Positions 1 to 7,644 of a stretch of DNA of 64,000 bases are shown piece after piece. The translations under genes and the position numbers were made by a program. The DNA comes from Terriglobia bacterium (GTDB lineage: Bacteria; Acidobacteriota; Terriglobia; Bryobacterales; Bryobacteraceae). Below the pieces are notes generated by a model. It saw only the letters and a program-made list of their open reading frames with translations, was not told the DNA's origin and did no database searches. How positions within the stretch are numbered: position 1 is the first letter of the stretch; each line of letters begins with the position of its first letter. Where the stretch lies: NCBI GenBank assembly GCA_021324615.1, contig JAJPIT010000113.1, forward strand, positions 62,001-126,000. Reading direction: 5' to 3'.

Positions 1-336
1 GTCACCGCGATCGTCGATGGCTGCACGGATACGGATCAGGAGCCGAGGCCTCCCTGGCGGCCGCGCAAGGAGCGCTTTTTGAGGGAATTGCGCGCCGCGC
101 CGGGGGAGGTGCGGCTGGTGGTTGCCTGTGACAAGCTGCACAATGCGCGGGCCATGGCTCGGGATTATCGAGTCTGCGGCGAAGCGGTCTGGTCGCGCTT
201 CACCGGCGGGCGGGAAGGAACGCTGTGGTATTATCGCGCGCTGGTGGAAGTGCTGAGCGATCCTCCGGCGCCTCCGGCCGAGGAGCTGGCCCGGGCGGTG
301 AGCGAGCTGGAGTCGCTGGCGGCGCCGTCACCCTAG
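1..336 (+). CDS. HD-domain (p)ppGpp hydrolase-like protein, 3' part only
   Basis: The reading frame is open from the first base, so the N-terminus lies outside the window; about 111 residues remain. The segment VACDKLHNARAMARDY resembles the late part of the RelA/SpoT/MESH1 HD domain, where a K-LHN-R stretch follows the metal-binding aspartate. After it come an aromatic helix with WSRF and LWYYRALVEVL, and an acidic, proline-rich tail. Known family role: hydrolysis of (p)ppGpp or related nucleotides. No synthetase domain is visible, so a small stand-alone hydrolase is likely, but the catalytic HD pair itself is upstream and cannot be checked. The gene converges on the glycosyltransferase gene and overlaps its stop by a few bases. 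Confidence 0.7.
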   Translation, partial: VTAIVDGCTDTDQEPRPPWRPRKERFLRELRAAPGEVRLVVACDKLHNARAMARDYRVCGEAVWSRFTGGREGTLWYYRALVEVLSDPPAPPAEELARAVSELESLAAPSP

Positions 337-2684
337 CGGAGGATTCCGCTTCTCCCCCGCATGCGTTCGAGTTCCCGGCGGTACGATTCGATGAGTTTCG
401 CCGTCATCGCCCGCATGTCTCGCGTGGCCGCCACGTGGGCACGGGCGCGGCGCGCCAGTTCCGCGGCTTTGTCGGGATGCTGGAGGAGTCCGATCACACG
501 CCCGGCGAATCCCTCCGGATCGTCGGCCAGGGCGCAGATCTCGCCATCTTCCGCCGCCAGGCCTTCGGCGCCGAGCCGGGTGGAGACGACGGGAATTCCG
601 GCGGCGAAAGCCTCCAGCAGCTTCACCCGGACGCCGGATCCGCTGAGAATCGGGCAGACGAATACGGAGTAGCGCGCAAGGGGCTCGCGCACGTCTTCGA
701 CGAAACCGATCAGCTCCACCGCTTCGGAGCCGGGGAGCGAATGCCGCGGCGGAGGATCGCTGCCGATGACCACCAGCCGCGCGCGGGGCTCCGCCGCCCG
801 GATTTTCGGCAGCACGCGCTTTAGGAACCAGTCGAGCGCCTCCACGTTCGGCAGATGCCGGAAGCTGCCCAGAAACAGCATGGTGAACGGCTCGCGGCCG
901 GAGGGGCGGAATTCGTAGCGCGAGGTGTCGATGCCGGCGCGGAATTGCCAGTCGATCCGGCCGCGAAGCTCCGGCAAAAACGATTCCAGGTAATCCGCGT
1001 TTTCCTTGCTGCAAACCTGGACCCGGTCCGGGCGCGTCAGCATGCGCAGCTCGTAGCGGATCGCGCGCAGATACTCCCAGCAGGCCTGGAGCCTTTCGCC
1101 GGGCGATTTGATGAAGGGAAGCCGGCGGGCGATCGATTGGAAGTAGACGTCGTGCTCGAACAGAATGCTGGGGATGCGGCGGAAACGGCCGGCGTACTGG
1201 CCGAGCACGGTGTATTCAAGCTGCAAAACGTCGATCCGCTTCAGGTAGATCTGGCGGTGAATAAGCCAGGCGAGATCGCGGGTGCGGAATTCGCGCACCG
1301 CGTGCGGCTCCGGCGATCCGATCGCCTTTTGCCGGGGCTCGGTTCGAACGACATATTCGACGGAAGCACAGATTTGTTCGAGCTCGGCGTGTGCTTCCTG
1401 CTCGCGCGCGTAATCGAGCAGGACGATCAGATGCAGTTCGCATAAACGGGCCAGCTCGCGCACGGTTTGATACATGAACACGCCGCCGCCATGAGTCGGC
1501 GGGCAGATCGGGTAAGGCGAAACGAAAAGGACGCGCAGCGGTTCGGGATCCAGGCGCGCGAAGGTGTCGCGAAAATGCCCGCCAAGCGGCCGGCGAAAAG
1601 CTTCGGTATCAGAGATGACGGCGAGCGATCGCGCGCGGGCGCGGGAGCGGATCGCCCGCGGGAGCTGGAGTGCGGCGCGCGCGATGGCGGCGAAATTCGA
1701 GCGCTCCGGCGAATCCCCGGCGATCCAACTGACCATCGAGGTCGACCAGATAAAGAAGAAATGGGAAAGCAGCCGCGCCGGTTCATGGATGTTTTTCCAG
1801 GCGAACAAAATGAAGTTTTTTTTGAGGACCGATTGAATATAGGCGTCGCGGAAGCGGCGGCCGATGGTGCCGCGATGCTCGTGATAGACGACGCTCGCCG
1901 GCTGATACAGAACCTTCCAGCCGCGCTTCCAGGCGAGATATCCGAGGTCGGTGTCTTCCAGATAAAAAGGCCGCAGCAGTTCGTCGAAGCCGCCGAGGGA
2001 AAGAAATTTCTTGCGGTCGAAGGCGCAGGACCCGCCGCCTCCATAAAAGCACGGATACGGTTCGGTGATGCCCGGCTCGATGCGGTGCGCCACGCGCAGC
2101 GCGCCCTGCTGCCACCATCCTTCGGTGAGGCCGGTTTCCTCGCGCTTTTTGTTGGGGTCGGAAAAGTAAATCTGGCAGGAGACGGCAAAGACCTGCTCGT
2201 CGGTGAAGCCGGCAAGCAGTGGTTTTAAAAAATCGCGCTCCACCCGCATGTCGCTGTTGAGGAGAACGACGATATCGTGTCGCGCGTGGCGCACGCCTTC
2301 GTTCGCTCCTCCGCCGAAGCCCAGGTTTCGTTCGAGCGCGATCAGCCGCACGGAAGGAAAACGTTCAAGCAGGAATGGCGCGCTGCCATCCGTCGACCCG
2401 TTATCCACGACGATGACTTCGCTGCCCGGGCACTGCTCGGCCGCGGCGAGCACCGAGGGCAGATATTTTTCGAGCAGGTCGCGGCCGATCCAGTTGGGGA
2501 TGACGATGCTGGCCGCGCCGGGGCGGGGAGCGGTGTCGCCGGGCGGGGGCTTGCGGGGAAGCAGACGGAGCAGCAAATCGGAACAAAACAGCGCAATTCC
2601 GCTGAAAATCAGCAAAAAAGGGGTCAAAAACGCGAGTGGTAAATTCTTGACGATGCGCCAGGCGGCCTGCAACGACCGGCGCAT
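333..2684 (-). CDS. Two-domain glycosyltransferase (GT2 plus GT4) with N-terminal membrane segment
   Basis: This 783-residue protein begins with a hydrophobic segment (about residues 16-41). A GT2 domain follows (about 57-340) with the nucleotide-sugar motif DNGSTDG at 94-100, LNSDMR near 142 and an acidic EDTD near 243. From about residue 383 there is a second, GT4-like Rossmann pair with an HGGG glycine turn near the start and the C-terminal SGVRVKLLEAFAAGIPVV donor-binding region. Such double enzymes build repeating surface polysaccharides. The start ATG overlaps the stop of the methyltransferase gene as TAATG, implying translational coupling; longer in-frame extensions upstream read through that gene and were not used. 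Third gene of an operon with an ABC exporter ATPase. Sugar specificity cannot be told from sequence. Confidence 0.88.
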   Translation of the reverse strand: MRRSLQAAWRIVKNLPLAFLTPFLLIFSGIALFCSDLLLRLLPRKPPPGDTAPRPGAASIVIPNWIGRDLLEKYLPSVLAAAEQCPGSEVIVVDNGSTDGSAPFLLERFPSVRLIALERNLGFGGGANEGVRHARHDIVVLLNSDMRVERDFLKPLLAGFTDEQVFAVSCQIYFSDPNKKREETGLTEGWWQQGALRVAHRIEPGITEPYPCFYGGGGSCAFDRKKFLSLGGFDELLRPFYLEDTDLGYLAWKRGWKVLYQPASVVYHEHRGTIGRRFRDAYIQSVLKKNFILFAWKNIHEPARLLSHFFFIWSTSMVSWIAGDSPERSNFAAIARAALQLPRAIRSRARARSLAVISDTEAFRRPLGGHFRDTFARLDPEPLRVLFVSPYPICPPTHGGGVFMYQTVRELARLCELHLIVLLDYAREQEAHAELEQICASVEYVVRTEPRQKAIGSPEPHAVREFRTRDLAWLIHRQIYLKRIDVLQLEYTVLGQYAGRFRRIPSILFEHDVYFQSIARRLPFIKSPGERLQACWEYLRAIRYELRMLTRPDRVQVCSKENADYLESFLPELRGRIDWQFRAGIDTSRYEFRPSGREPFTMLFLGSFRHLPNVEALDWFLKRVLPKIRAAEPRARLVVIGSDPPPRHSLPGSEAVELIGFVEDVREPLARYSVFVCPILSGSGVRVKLLEAFAAGIPVVSTRLGAEGLAAEDGEICALADDPEGFAGRVIGLLQHPDKAAELARRARAHVAATRDMRAMTAKLIESYRRELERMRGRSGILR

Positions 2685-3934
2685 TACTCCGTCACCCGCG
2701 GACCGAGCCCGGCCAGCCGGCCTAGCCTGACCCATCGCGACTGGCGGACCATGGCGAGCTGCGTTTCCAAAAAATCGATGCGCTTTTGAAGACTTTGCGC
2801 CCATTCCGTGCGTTCGATGACGGTGGCTTCGGCTTGGTCGAGCAGGCGGACGGCCTGGGCCAGCTCGGCGGACTTCGCGGCGAGCTCGGCGCCCAGCCGC
2901 GTTTCCGTATCGATGGCCCATTGCGCCCGGGCGCGGTTTTCTTCCTCCAATTCGCTGATTTTCGCGTTGTACTGCTCAACAATGAGCGCGGCGTTGGCCT
3001 GTTCGGCTTTCAATTCGTCTTGCAGCGCGGTGACGCGATCCATGGCGGATCGCCACTTCGCGTCGAGATCCAGGGCCCAGCGATTCTGCGCTTCCAGGTG
3101 GCGGGTCTGCTCGAGGTGCGCCTCTTGCAAGGCCTGATGATCGGCGATCAAATCGTCGAGCCACTTTTTGGTTTGGGCCAGCTCGCCTTGGAGCAGCGTA
3201 ATGTGCTGCTCGCGTTCTCGCAGCAGATTGGCGGCGCGCGGAACGTAGACGAAAGGCCGCGCGTCGACCGGCGGGCCGGCGGAACAGAGGGCGACGAAGA
3301 AGTTCGCTTCGTCGGGGCGCGAGGCGGCGCTGTGCAAATGCGCCTCGGCTTGGCCGGCGCCGGGCGGGGAAGGCGCGAAGGTAAAGGATTCCTGCCGGTT
3401 TTGGAGAAAGATCACGACGCTCGAAAAGTGCCGGGAAAGGGCGTCGTGAAACTCTTCGAACTCGAATTCATGGACGTGAAACGGATTGGGCCCGTGCTCG
3501 CCGCGGGATTGAGTGTAGTACAGTTTGTTCGGAGTGGAAACCAGAAATACACCCCGCTCATGGAGGACGCGCGCGGCTTCGCGAAGAAAATCCGGCCAGG
3601 CGGCCAGATGCTCGATCACTTCGAACGCCGTGATGAGTTCAAAGGAGCGGTCGGCGAACGGCAGGCTGGCGGCAGAGGCCTGAAGAAAGCGGATGTGGGG
3701 GCTGTTATAGTGGGACTGCGCGTAGGCGACCGCTTCCTGCGAGGAATCGATTCCGACGGCGGAGCGGGCGCGTCCGGCGATTTCGGCGACGCCGTAGCCG
3801 GAGCCGCAGCCGACGTCCAGCGCCCGGCAGTGATGCGCATAGCGGAGGGCGAAGGCATAGCGCGCGGCGTGTTCCGCCCAAAGGTCGTCGGAGACCTCCC
3901 CGGGAATCACCCGCTCGCCGGTAAATTCGATCAC
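2684..3934 (-). CDS. SAM methyltransferase with long C-terminal coiled coil, possible chain terminator
   Basis: A 416-residue protein with a GTG start. Residues 1-230 form a class I methyltransferase with the SAM-binding glycine loop DVGCGSGYG at 40-48, an acidic ITAFEVIEH motif IV and a HEFEFEEF region. From about residue 236 to 400 the sequence is a continuous heptad-like coiled coil (QLELE/AQW/TEW units), ending in a basic amphipathic SRWVRLGRLAGLGP tail. This architecture recalls WbdD, which caps O-polysaccharide and measures its length with a coiled coil, but there is no kinase domain here. It sits between a Wzt-like ATPase with a substrate-binding C-terminus (4-base overlap) and a glycosyltransferase (1-base overlap), which supports a polysaccharide role. 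The chain-terminator idea is inference. Confidence 0.85.
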   Translation of the reverse strand: MIEFTGERVIPGEVSDDLWAEHAARYAFALRYAHHCRALDVGCGSGYGVAEIAGRARSAVGIDSSQEAVAYAQSHYNSPHIRFLQASAASLPFADRSFELITAFEVIEHLAAWPDFLREAARVLHERGVFLVSTPNKLYYTQSRGEHGPNPFHVHEFEFEEFHDALSRHFSSVVIFLQNRQESFTFAPSPPGAGQAEAHLHSAASRPDEANFFVALCSAGPPVDARPFVYVPRAANLLREREQHITLLQGELAQTKKWLDDLIADHQALQEAHLEQTRHLEAQNRWALDLDAKWRSAMDRVTALQDELKAEQANAALIVEQYNAKISELEEENRARAQWAIDTETRLGAELAAKSAELAQAVRLLDQAEATVIERTEWAQSLQKRIDFLETQLAMVRQSRWVRLGRLAGLGPRVTE

Positions 3935-5250
3935 AGCGCGGCGGCTCCGGTGGAGATCCTGGAATTGATCTCCACGCGGCAGGGAAAGTGGAACTGCCCG
4001 TATATCGGCGCGCCGGAACGGGCCATTTGAAGCACGACCGCGTTATCGATCCAATCGCACATTGAATAGTGTTCAAGCGTGCCGTCGGCGATGGCCGGGG
4101 AAAAGGAAAAGGGCGCCGCGTAAAGCGCGGGAAGCTCGATGTAAAAATCGACGGTGCAGACTTCTCCGGCCGGCAGCGGTGGCAGAGAATATCCCTCGCG
4201 CTCCGTATTGGTGCCGGCGAAATCGACGCCCAGGTGATTCCGGAACATGAAACCGATGATAGGGCGGTCCAAGTTGGCTTTGGCGCGCGCGCTAATCCGG
4301 ACTACCACAGTGGAGGCGGGCTGAAGTTCGCTGATTTTTTGGCCGGACTCATCCAGGACGGCGATTCCCAGGATTTCGGCGCGGCCGTCGCCGAAGCGGT
4401 GATCGATATTGGGAATCCCGGTGACGATTTCGGGCGGTGGTTTGTAGGCCGCGGCTGCTGTGACGGGCGCGTGATCCCGGTAGCGGTCGTCTTTGGCCGC
4501 CATGGCGGCGGTGTATTGAGCGACCACCAGGTCCGTTTTTCCGATGGCCATGACGCGGCCTCGCTCCAGCCACATGGCCCGGTCGCCCAGCGCTTTAACA
4601 TCGCCGGTTGAGTGGGAAACGAACAGAATGGTGATGCCGCGGGAGCGGAGTTCGTGAACTTTTCTCATACAGCGCTGCCGGAAGTAGATGTCGCCCACCG
4701 AAAGAGCTTCGTCGACGAGCAGGATTTCGGGATCGAGATGAATGGCGACGGAAAATGCCAGGCGGACCACCATTCCGCTCGAATACGTCTTGACGGGCTG
4801 GTGGATGAAATCGCCGATTTCGGCAAAGGCTTCGATCTGGGGAAAGCGGCGATCCATCTCCTTGGTGGAGAGGCCGAGGATTGCGCCGTTGAGATAAACG
4901 TTATCGCGTCCGGAAAACTCCGGGTCGAAGCCGGAGCCGAGTTCGAGCAGTGCGGCGACTCGCCCGTTGACCTTCACCTCTCCGGCGGTGGGCTGAAGAA
5001 TGCCGGCGCAGATTTGCAGAAGGGTGCTTTTTCCCGAACCGTTTTCTCCGACGATGCAAAACGTGGTGCCGGCTTCGACTTGGAAAGAGACGTCGCGGAG
5101 GGCCCAATAGTCGGTATGGAACTGTCGGCGCTGAAAAGTGGCGAGTTCCTTGAGCCGGTCGCCCGAGGAAGCGTAGATCGAATAACTCTTCGAAACCTGG
5201 GAGAATTCGACGGCGGGCACTACTGCGATTGTAAGGCGCGAAGAGCGCAC
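3931..5250 (-). CDS. Wzt-like ABC transporter ATPase of polysaccharide export
   Basis: 439 residues. The ATPase half carries Walker A GENGSGKS (68-75), the signature YSSGM (156-160), Walker B LLVDEA (about 177) and a switch HS in LFVSHS. The last 150 residues (about 285-430) form a beta-rich Wzt-type C-terminal domain that in O-antigen exporters binds the capped end of the glycan. The listed start is GTG; another GTG eleven codons in, just before PAVEFSQVSKSY, is an equally reasonable start. First gene of the three-gene operon. The partner permease (Wzm type) is not in this window: directly upstream is a tRNA gene, so the membrane subunit must be encoded elsewhere. Confidence 0.92.
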   Translation of the reverse strand: MRSSRLTIAVVPAVEFSQVSKSYSIYASSGDRLKELATFQRRQFHTDYWALRDVSFQVEAGTTFCIVGENGSGKSTLLQICAGILQPTAGEVKVNGRVAALLELGSGFDPEFSGRDNVYLNGAILGLSTKEMDRRFPQIEAFAEIGDFIHQPVKTYSSGMVVRLAFSVAIHLDPEILLVDEALSVGDIYFRQRCMRKVHELRSRGITILFVSHSTGDVKALGDRAMWLERGRVMAIGKTDLVVAQYTAAMAAKDDRYRDHAPVTAAAAYKPPPEIVTGIPNIDHRFGDGRAEILGIAVLDESGQKISELQPASTVVVRISARAKANLDRPIIGFMFRNHLGVDFAGTNTEREGYSLPPLPAGEVCTVDFYIELPALYAAPFSFSPAIADGTLEHYSMCDWIDNAVVLQMARSGAPIYGQFHFPCRVEINSRISTGAAAL

Positions 5251-5288
5251 CGGGCAATTCTAAGAATCGGACCCGGTTGTCTGTATAC

Positions 5289-5316
5289 TTGACAGAGTTG
5301 GCGGCTGCCGCATACG
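5289..5316 (+). promoter_or_regulatory. Probable sigma-70-type promoter of tRNA-Met
   Basis: A perfect -35 hexamer TTGACA (5289-5294) is followed after 16 bases by CATACG (5311-5316), a weak -10. The predicted start would lie only a few bases before the tRNA at 5329. Support is positional and by consensus only. Confidence 0.45.
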
Positions 5317-5328
5317 CTGGTAGCTAAC

Positions 5329-5405
5329 GCCGGTGTAGCTCAGGTGGTTAGAGCGACGGTCTCATAATCCGTAGGTCGCAGGTTCGACTCCTGCCGCCGG
5401 CACCA
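5329..5405 (+). tRNA. tRNA-Met (CAT anticodon)
   Basis: A full 77-base cloverleaf: acceptor GCCGGTG pairs with CGCCGGC (one G-T pair), the D arm has GCTC/GAGC, the anticodon loop is CTCATAA with anticodon CAT, and the T arm has GCAGG-TTCGACT-CCTGC. The terminal CCA is genome-encoded. The anticodon stem has a T-T pair next to the loop. The general resemblance to elongator Met tRNAs (not a C1-A72 initiator) favours elongator Met; a lysidine-modified Ile tRNA cannot be fully excluded. It lies on the plus strand between two minus-strand operons. Confidence 0.95.
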
Positions 5406-5410
5406 GGTTT

Positions 5411-6307
5411 TCAGTGGCTCTCGCCGCTGATGTGCTGAAAAATCCTATCCAACTCAGCCTGGGAATAGTACTCAATTTCGATACGGCCGCGTTGTTCTGT
5501 CAACTCAACGATGCGGACGCGTGTTCCTAGAGCCCGCTCAAGCTGCTCTGCCGCCGCTTTTATGTTTGGATCCTGTTTGGCGGGCGATTTCGCGCGGCCT
5601 TTGGCCGGCCGTTCGGCGGTGAGATTCTGCACGAGGGCTTCGACCTGACGCACAGACATACCCTGGGCGGCTGCTTTTTCGGCGACCTCGATTTGGCTCT
5701 CGGCTGTCGCCAAAGCCAGGATGGCCCGGGCGTGTCCCATGGAGATTCGTTGAGCGATCAGAAGACTTTGAACGTCTTGCGGGAGCTTCAGCAATCGAAG
5801 CGTGTTTACGACCGAGGTCCGGTCCTTTCCGGTGCGGCGTGCGATCTCCTCATGAGAGAGTCCCATTTCACGGTGGAGGCGTTCGTAGGCGTGGGCGATT
5901 TCAATGGGATTCAGGTCCTCTCGCTGGAGGTTTTCGATCAGAGCGAGCTCGAGGAGGTGTGTGTCGGCAACGTCCTGGACGACGACGGGGACCTCGGTTA
6001 ATCCCGCGATCTGCGCGGCGCGCCATCGGCGCTCTCCTGCCACAATCTGATAGGCTGTTCCGGAGCGGCGGACGATCAGGGGCTGAATGATGCCGTTGGC
6101 GCGGATCGACGTTGCGAGTTCCTCGAGTCGGTCGGCCTGGAAGATCGTGCGAGGTTGAGCTGGATTTGGCTCAATTTGTGTAATTGGCAGGCTCAGCGCG
6201 GTCGTTTCCGGCTTATGTGGTTGCGGCGGCGATTGCGGTCGTGCTGGGAGGAGCGCGGAAAGTCCCTTACCGAGCGCTTTGCGTTGCTTGTCGCCGGCGA
6301 CGTTCAT
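5411..6307 (-). CDS. parB: Chromosome-partitioning protein ParB
   Basis: 298 residues from the ATG at 6307 (a TTG two codons upstream is an alternative). The N-terminus KALGKGLSALLP is the typical short ParB leader that contacts ParA. It is followed by the ParB/Srx CTPase domain with NPAQPR and the GERRWRAA box, and by a helix-turn-helix DNA-binding region (SHEEIARRTGKDRTSVVN). The last 45 residues form the dimerisation end. ParB binds parS, spreads as a CTP-gated clamp and drives origin segregation with ParA. It is the last gene of the mnmG-rsmG-parA-parB operon and overlaps the 3' end of parA by about 40 bases, an unusually long overlap for this pair. Confidence 0.95.
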   Translation of the reverse strand: MNVAGDKQRKALGKGLSALLPARPQSPPQPHKPETTALSLPITQIEPNPAQPRTIFQADRLEELATSIRANGIIQPLIVRRSGTAYQIVAGERRWRAAQIAGLTEVPVVVQDVADTHLLELALIENLQREDLNPIEIAHAYERLHREMGLSHEEIARRTGKDRTSVVNTLRLLKLPQDVQSLLIAQRISMGHARAILALATAESQIEVAEKAAAQGMSVRQVEALVQNLTAERPAKGRAKSPAKQDPNIKAAAEQLERALGTRVRIVELTEQRGRIEIEYYSQAELDRIFQHISGESH

Positions 6308-7061
6308 TCTCAAGGATCTCCTTCGCGAGTTTTATGTAGCTTTCCGCTCCCCGTGATCGGGGATCGTAAAACAGGATGGGTTTGCCGAAGCTGGGAGCCT
6401 CGGCCAGCCTGACACTGCGTGGGATCACGGTCGACAGCACATCCTGCTCAAAGAACTCTTTGAGGTCGTCCGCCACTTGACGTGTTAAGTTTGTGCGGTC
6501 GTCGTACATGGTGAGGAGGATGCCCTCGATCTGGATGGGATGTGAGAAGGCATCGCGAACGCGGTCGATGGTATCCATAAGTTGGGAGATTCCTTCCAGC
6601 GCGAAGAATTCGCATTGAATCGGAATCAGCACCGAATCGGCGGCGATGAGGGCGTTTAACGTCAAGAGATCAAGGGCTGGTGGACAATCGATCAGTATAT
6701 AGTCATACTGATCGAGGACTGGCTGAAGCGCTTTAGAGAGGCGATATTCGCGGTCATCGAGGTCAACGAGATCCAGATTGGCAGCGACCAAATTTTTATC
6801 CGCGGGGATAATTGAGAGGCCATCGTATGCGGTCTGCTGTATGGTTTCCCTGGCGTCCACACCATTTAATAGTGTCTGATAGAAGGTCGGTTTCTCACTT
6901 GATTTTTCGACTCCGAGGCCCGTTGTGCAGTTCCCTTGCGGATCTGAGTCAATCAGCAGAATTCGGAGGTCGTTCGCTGCAAGGGAAGCTCCCAGATTGA
7001 TCGCAGTCGTGGTTTTGCCGACCCCGCCTTTCTGATTTGTAATCGCGATTACCTTTGCCAC
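6267..7061 (-). CDS. parA: Chromosome-partitioning ATPase ParA (Soj)
   Basis: 264 residues starting at the GTG at 7061, chosen because the protein then begins VAKVIAITNQKGGVGKTTT, the standard ParA start; the longer frame extends into rsmG. The deviant Walker A KGGVGKTT, the Walker A' region LLIDSDPQGN and Walker B YILIDCPP are all present, so the dimerisation-competent ATPase cycle should be intact. The gene starts one base after the rsmG stop (TGA-A-GTG), so translation is probably coupled. Known role: nucleoid-bound ATPase that moves ParB-parS complexes. Confidence 0.96.
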   Translation of the reverse strand: MAKVIAITNQKGGVGKTTTAINLGASLAANDLRILLIDSDPQGNCTTGLGVEKSSEKPTFYQTLLNGVDARETIQQTAYDGLSIIPADKNLVAANLDLVDLDDREYRLSKALQPVLDQYDYILIDCPPALDLLTLNALIAADSVLIPIQCEFFALEGISQLMDTIDRVRDAFSHPIQIEGILLTMYDDRTNLTRQVADDLKEFFEQDVLSTVIPRSVRLAEAPSFGKPILFYDPRSRGAESYIKLAKEILENERRRRQATQSAR

Positions 7062-7062
7062 T

Positions 7063-7644
7063 TCACTGGATCTTATCACGTTCCACGTGGAACAGAGCAA
7101 TAACTCTATGCCGGGTTCCGGGAACCGGAACAACCCGGTCCGCCTGGGGCAAAAGAGGAAGTTCTCTAGCGGTCAATAGAATGGCCGAATGCGAAGCTAT
7201 GTCGAGAGAAAGAAGATCGGATGGACGAACAGCCCGGCTAACCAGCCAGTCGAACCTTTCTCCAATCGACTCCACCCGCCCCACGACAACAGAGACATTA
7301 TCTAAACCGCGAGCGGCCTCTCTCAAGAAAACTCCCTTGCGTCCATGCGCTTCGACCAAGGTAACTTTGCAGCCAGGGCGCGCGATCGCGAGGGGAATCC
7401 CAGGAAAGCCTCCGCCAGAGCCCACATCCACGATGCGCAGATCGCCACCTGGCAGAACGGACCCCAGGAACAGAGACTCACAGTAGTGCAGCCGAACCAC
7501 ATCGGAAAGTGATCCGATTCTGGTCAAATTCAACCTGCGGTTCCACTTATACAATAACTCGCAATGCCGCTCCAACTGCGCGAGTTGCACAGGACTGAGC
7601 TGGTTGCCGGCGCACGCCCGAACCAGCGACTCCCGAAAAGTCAT
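7063..7644 (-). CDS. rsmG: 16S rRNA (guanine527-N7)-methyltransferase RsmG
   Basis: 193 residues, close to the usual length. The SAM loop [17 protein letters not shown] is near residues 70-86, followed by an [14 protein letters not shown] motif II. Known role: m7G527 methylation in the 16S rRNA decoding region; loss gives low-level streptomycin resistance in other bacteria. The start overlaps the mnmG stop by 4 bases. Its final codons double as the parS site, so both protein and centromere functions constrain the same bases. Confidence 0.95.
   Translation of the reverse strand: MTFRESLVRACAGNQLSPVQLAQLERHCELLYKWNRRLNLTRIGSLSDVVRLHYCESLFLGSVLPGGDLRIVDVGSGGGFPGIPLAIARPGCKVTLVEAHGRKGVFLREAARGLDNVSVVVGRVESIGERFDWLVSRAVRPSDLLSLDIASHSAILLTARELPLLPQADRVVPVPGTRHRVIALFHVERDKIQ
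7079..7094. promoter_or_regulatory. parS: parS centromere site inside the 3' end of rsmG
   Basis: The 14-base perfect palindrome GTTCCACGTGGAAC (7080-7093) lies inside this 16-base window; read on the minus strand it is TGTTCCACGTGGAACG, one base from the symmetric parS form TGTTCCACGTGGAACA. It encodes the FHVER stretch near the RsmG C-terminus and sits about 20 bases upstream of parA. parS sites next to parAB are common, so ParB very probably nucleates here. Confidence 0.85.

Noticed and set aside
2400-2409. DnaA-box-like TTATCCACG near the par genes as part of an origin
   Set aside because: Single copy inside a glycosyltransferase gene; no cluster of boxes or AT-rich unwinding region nearby.
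2786-4030. 414-codon plus-strand frame opposite the methyltransferase
   Set aside because: Antisense to a coiled-coil gene; no motif and extends over the gene boundary.
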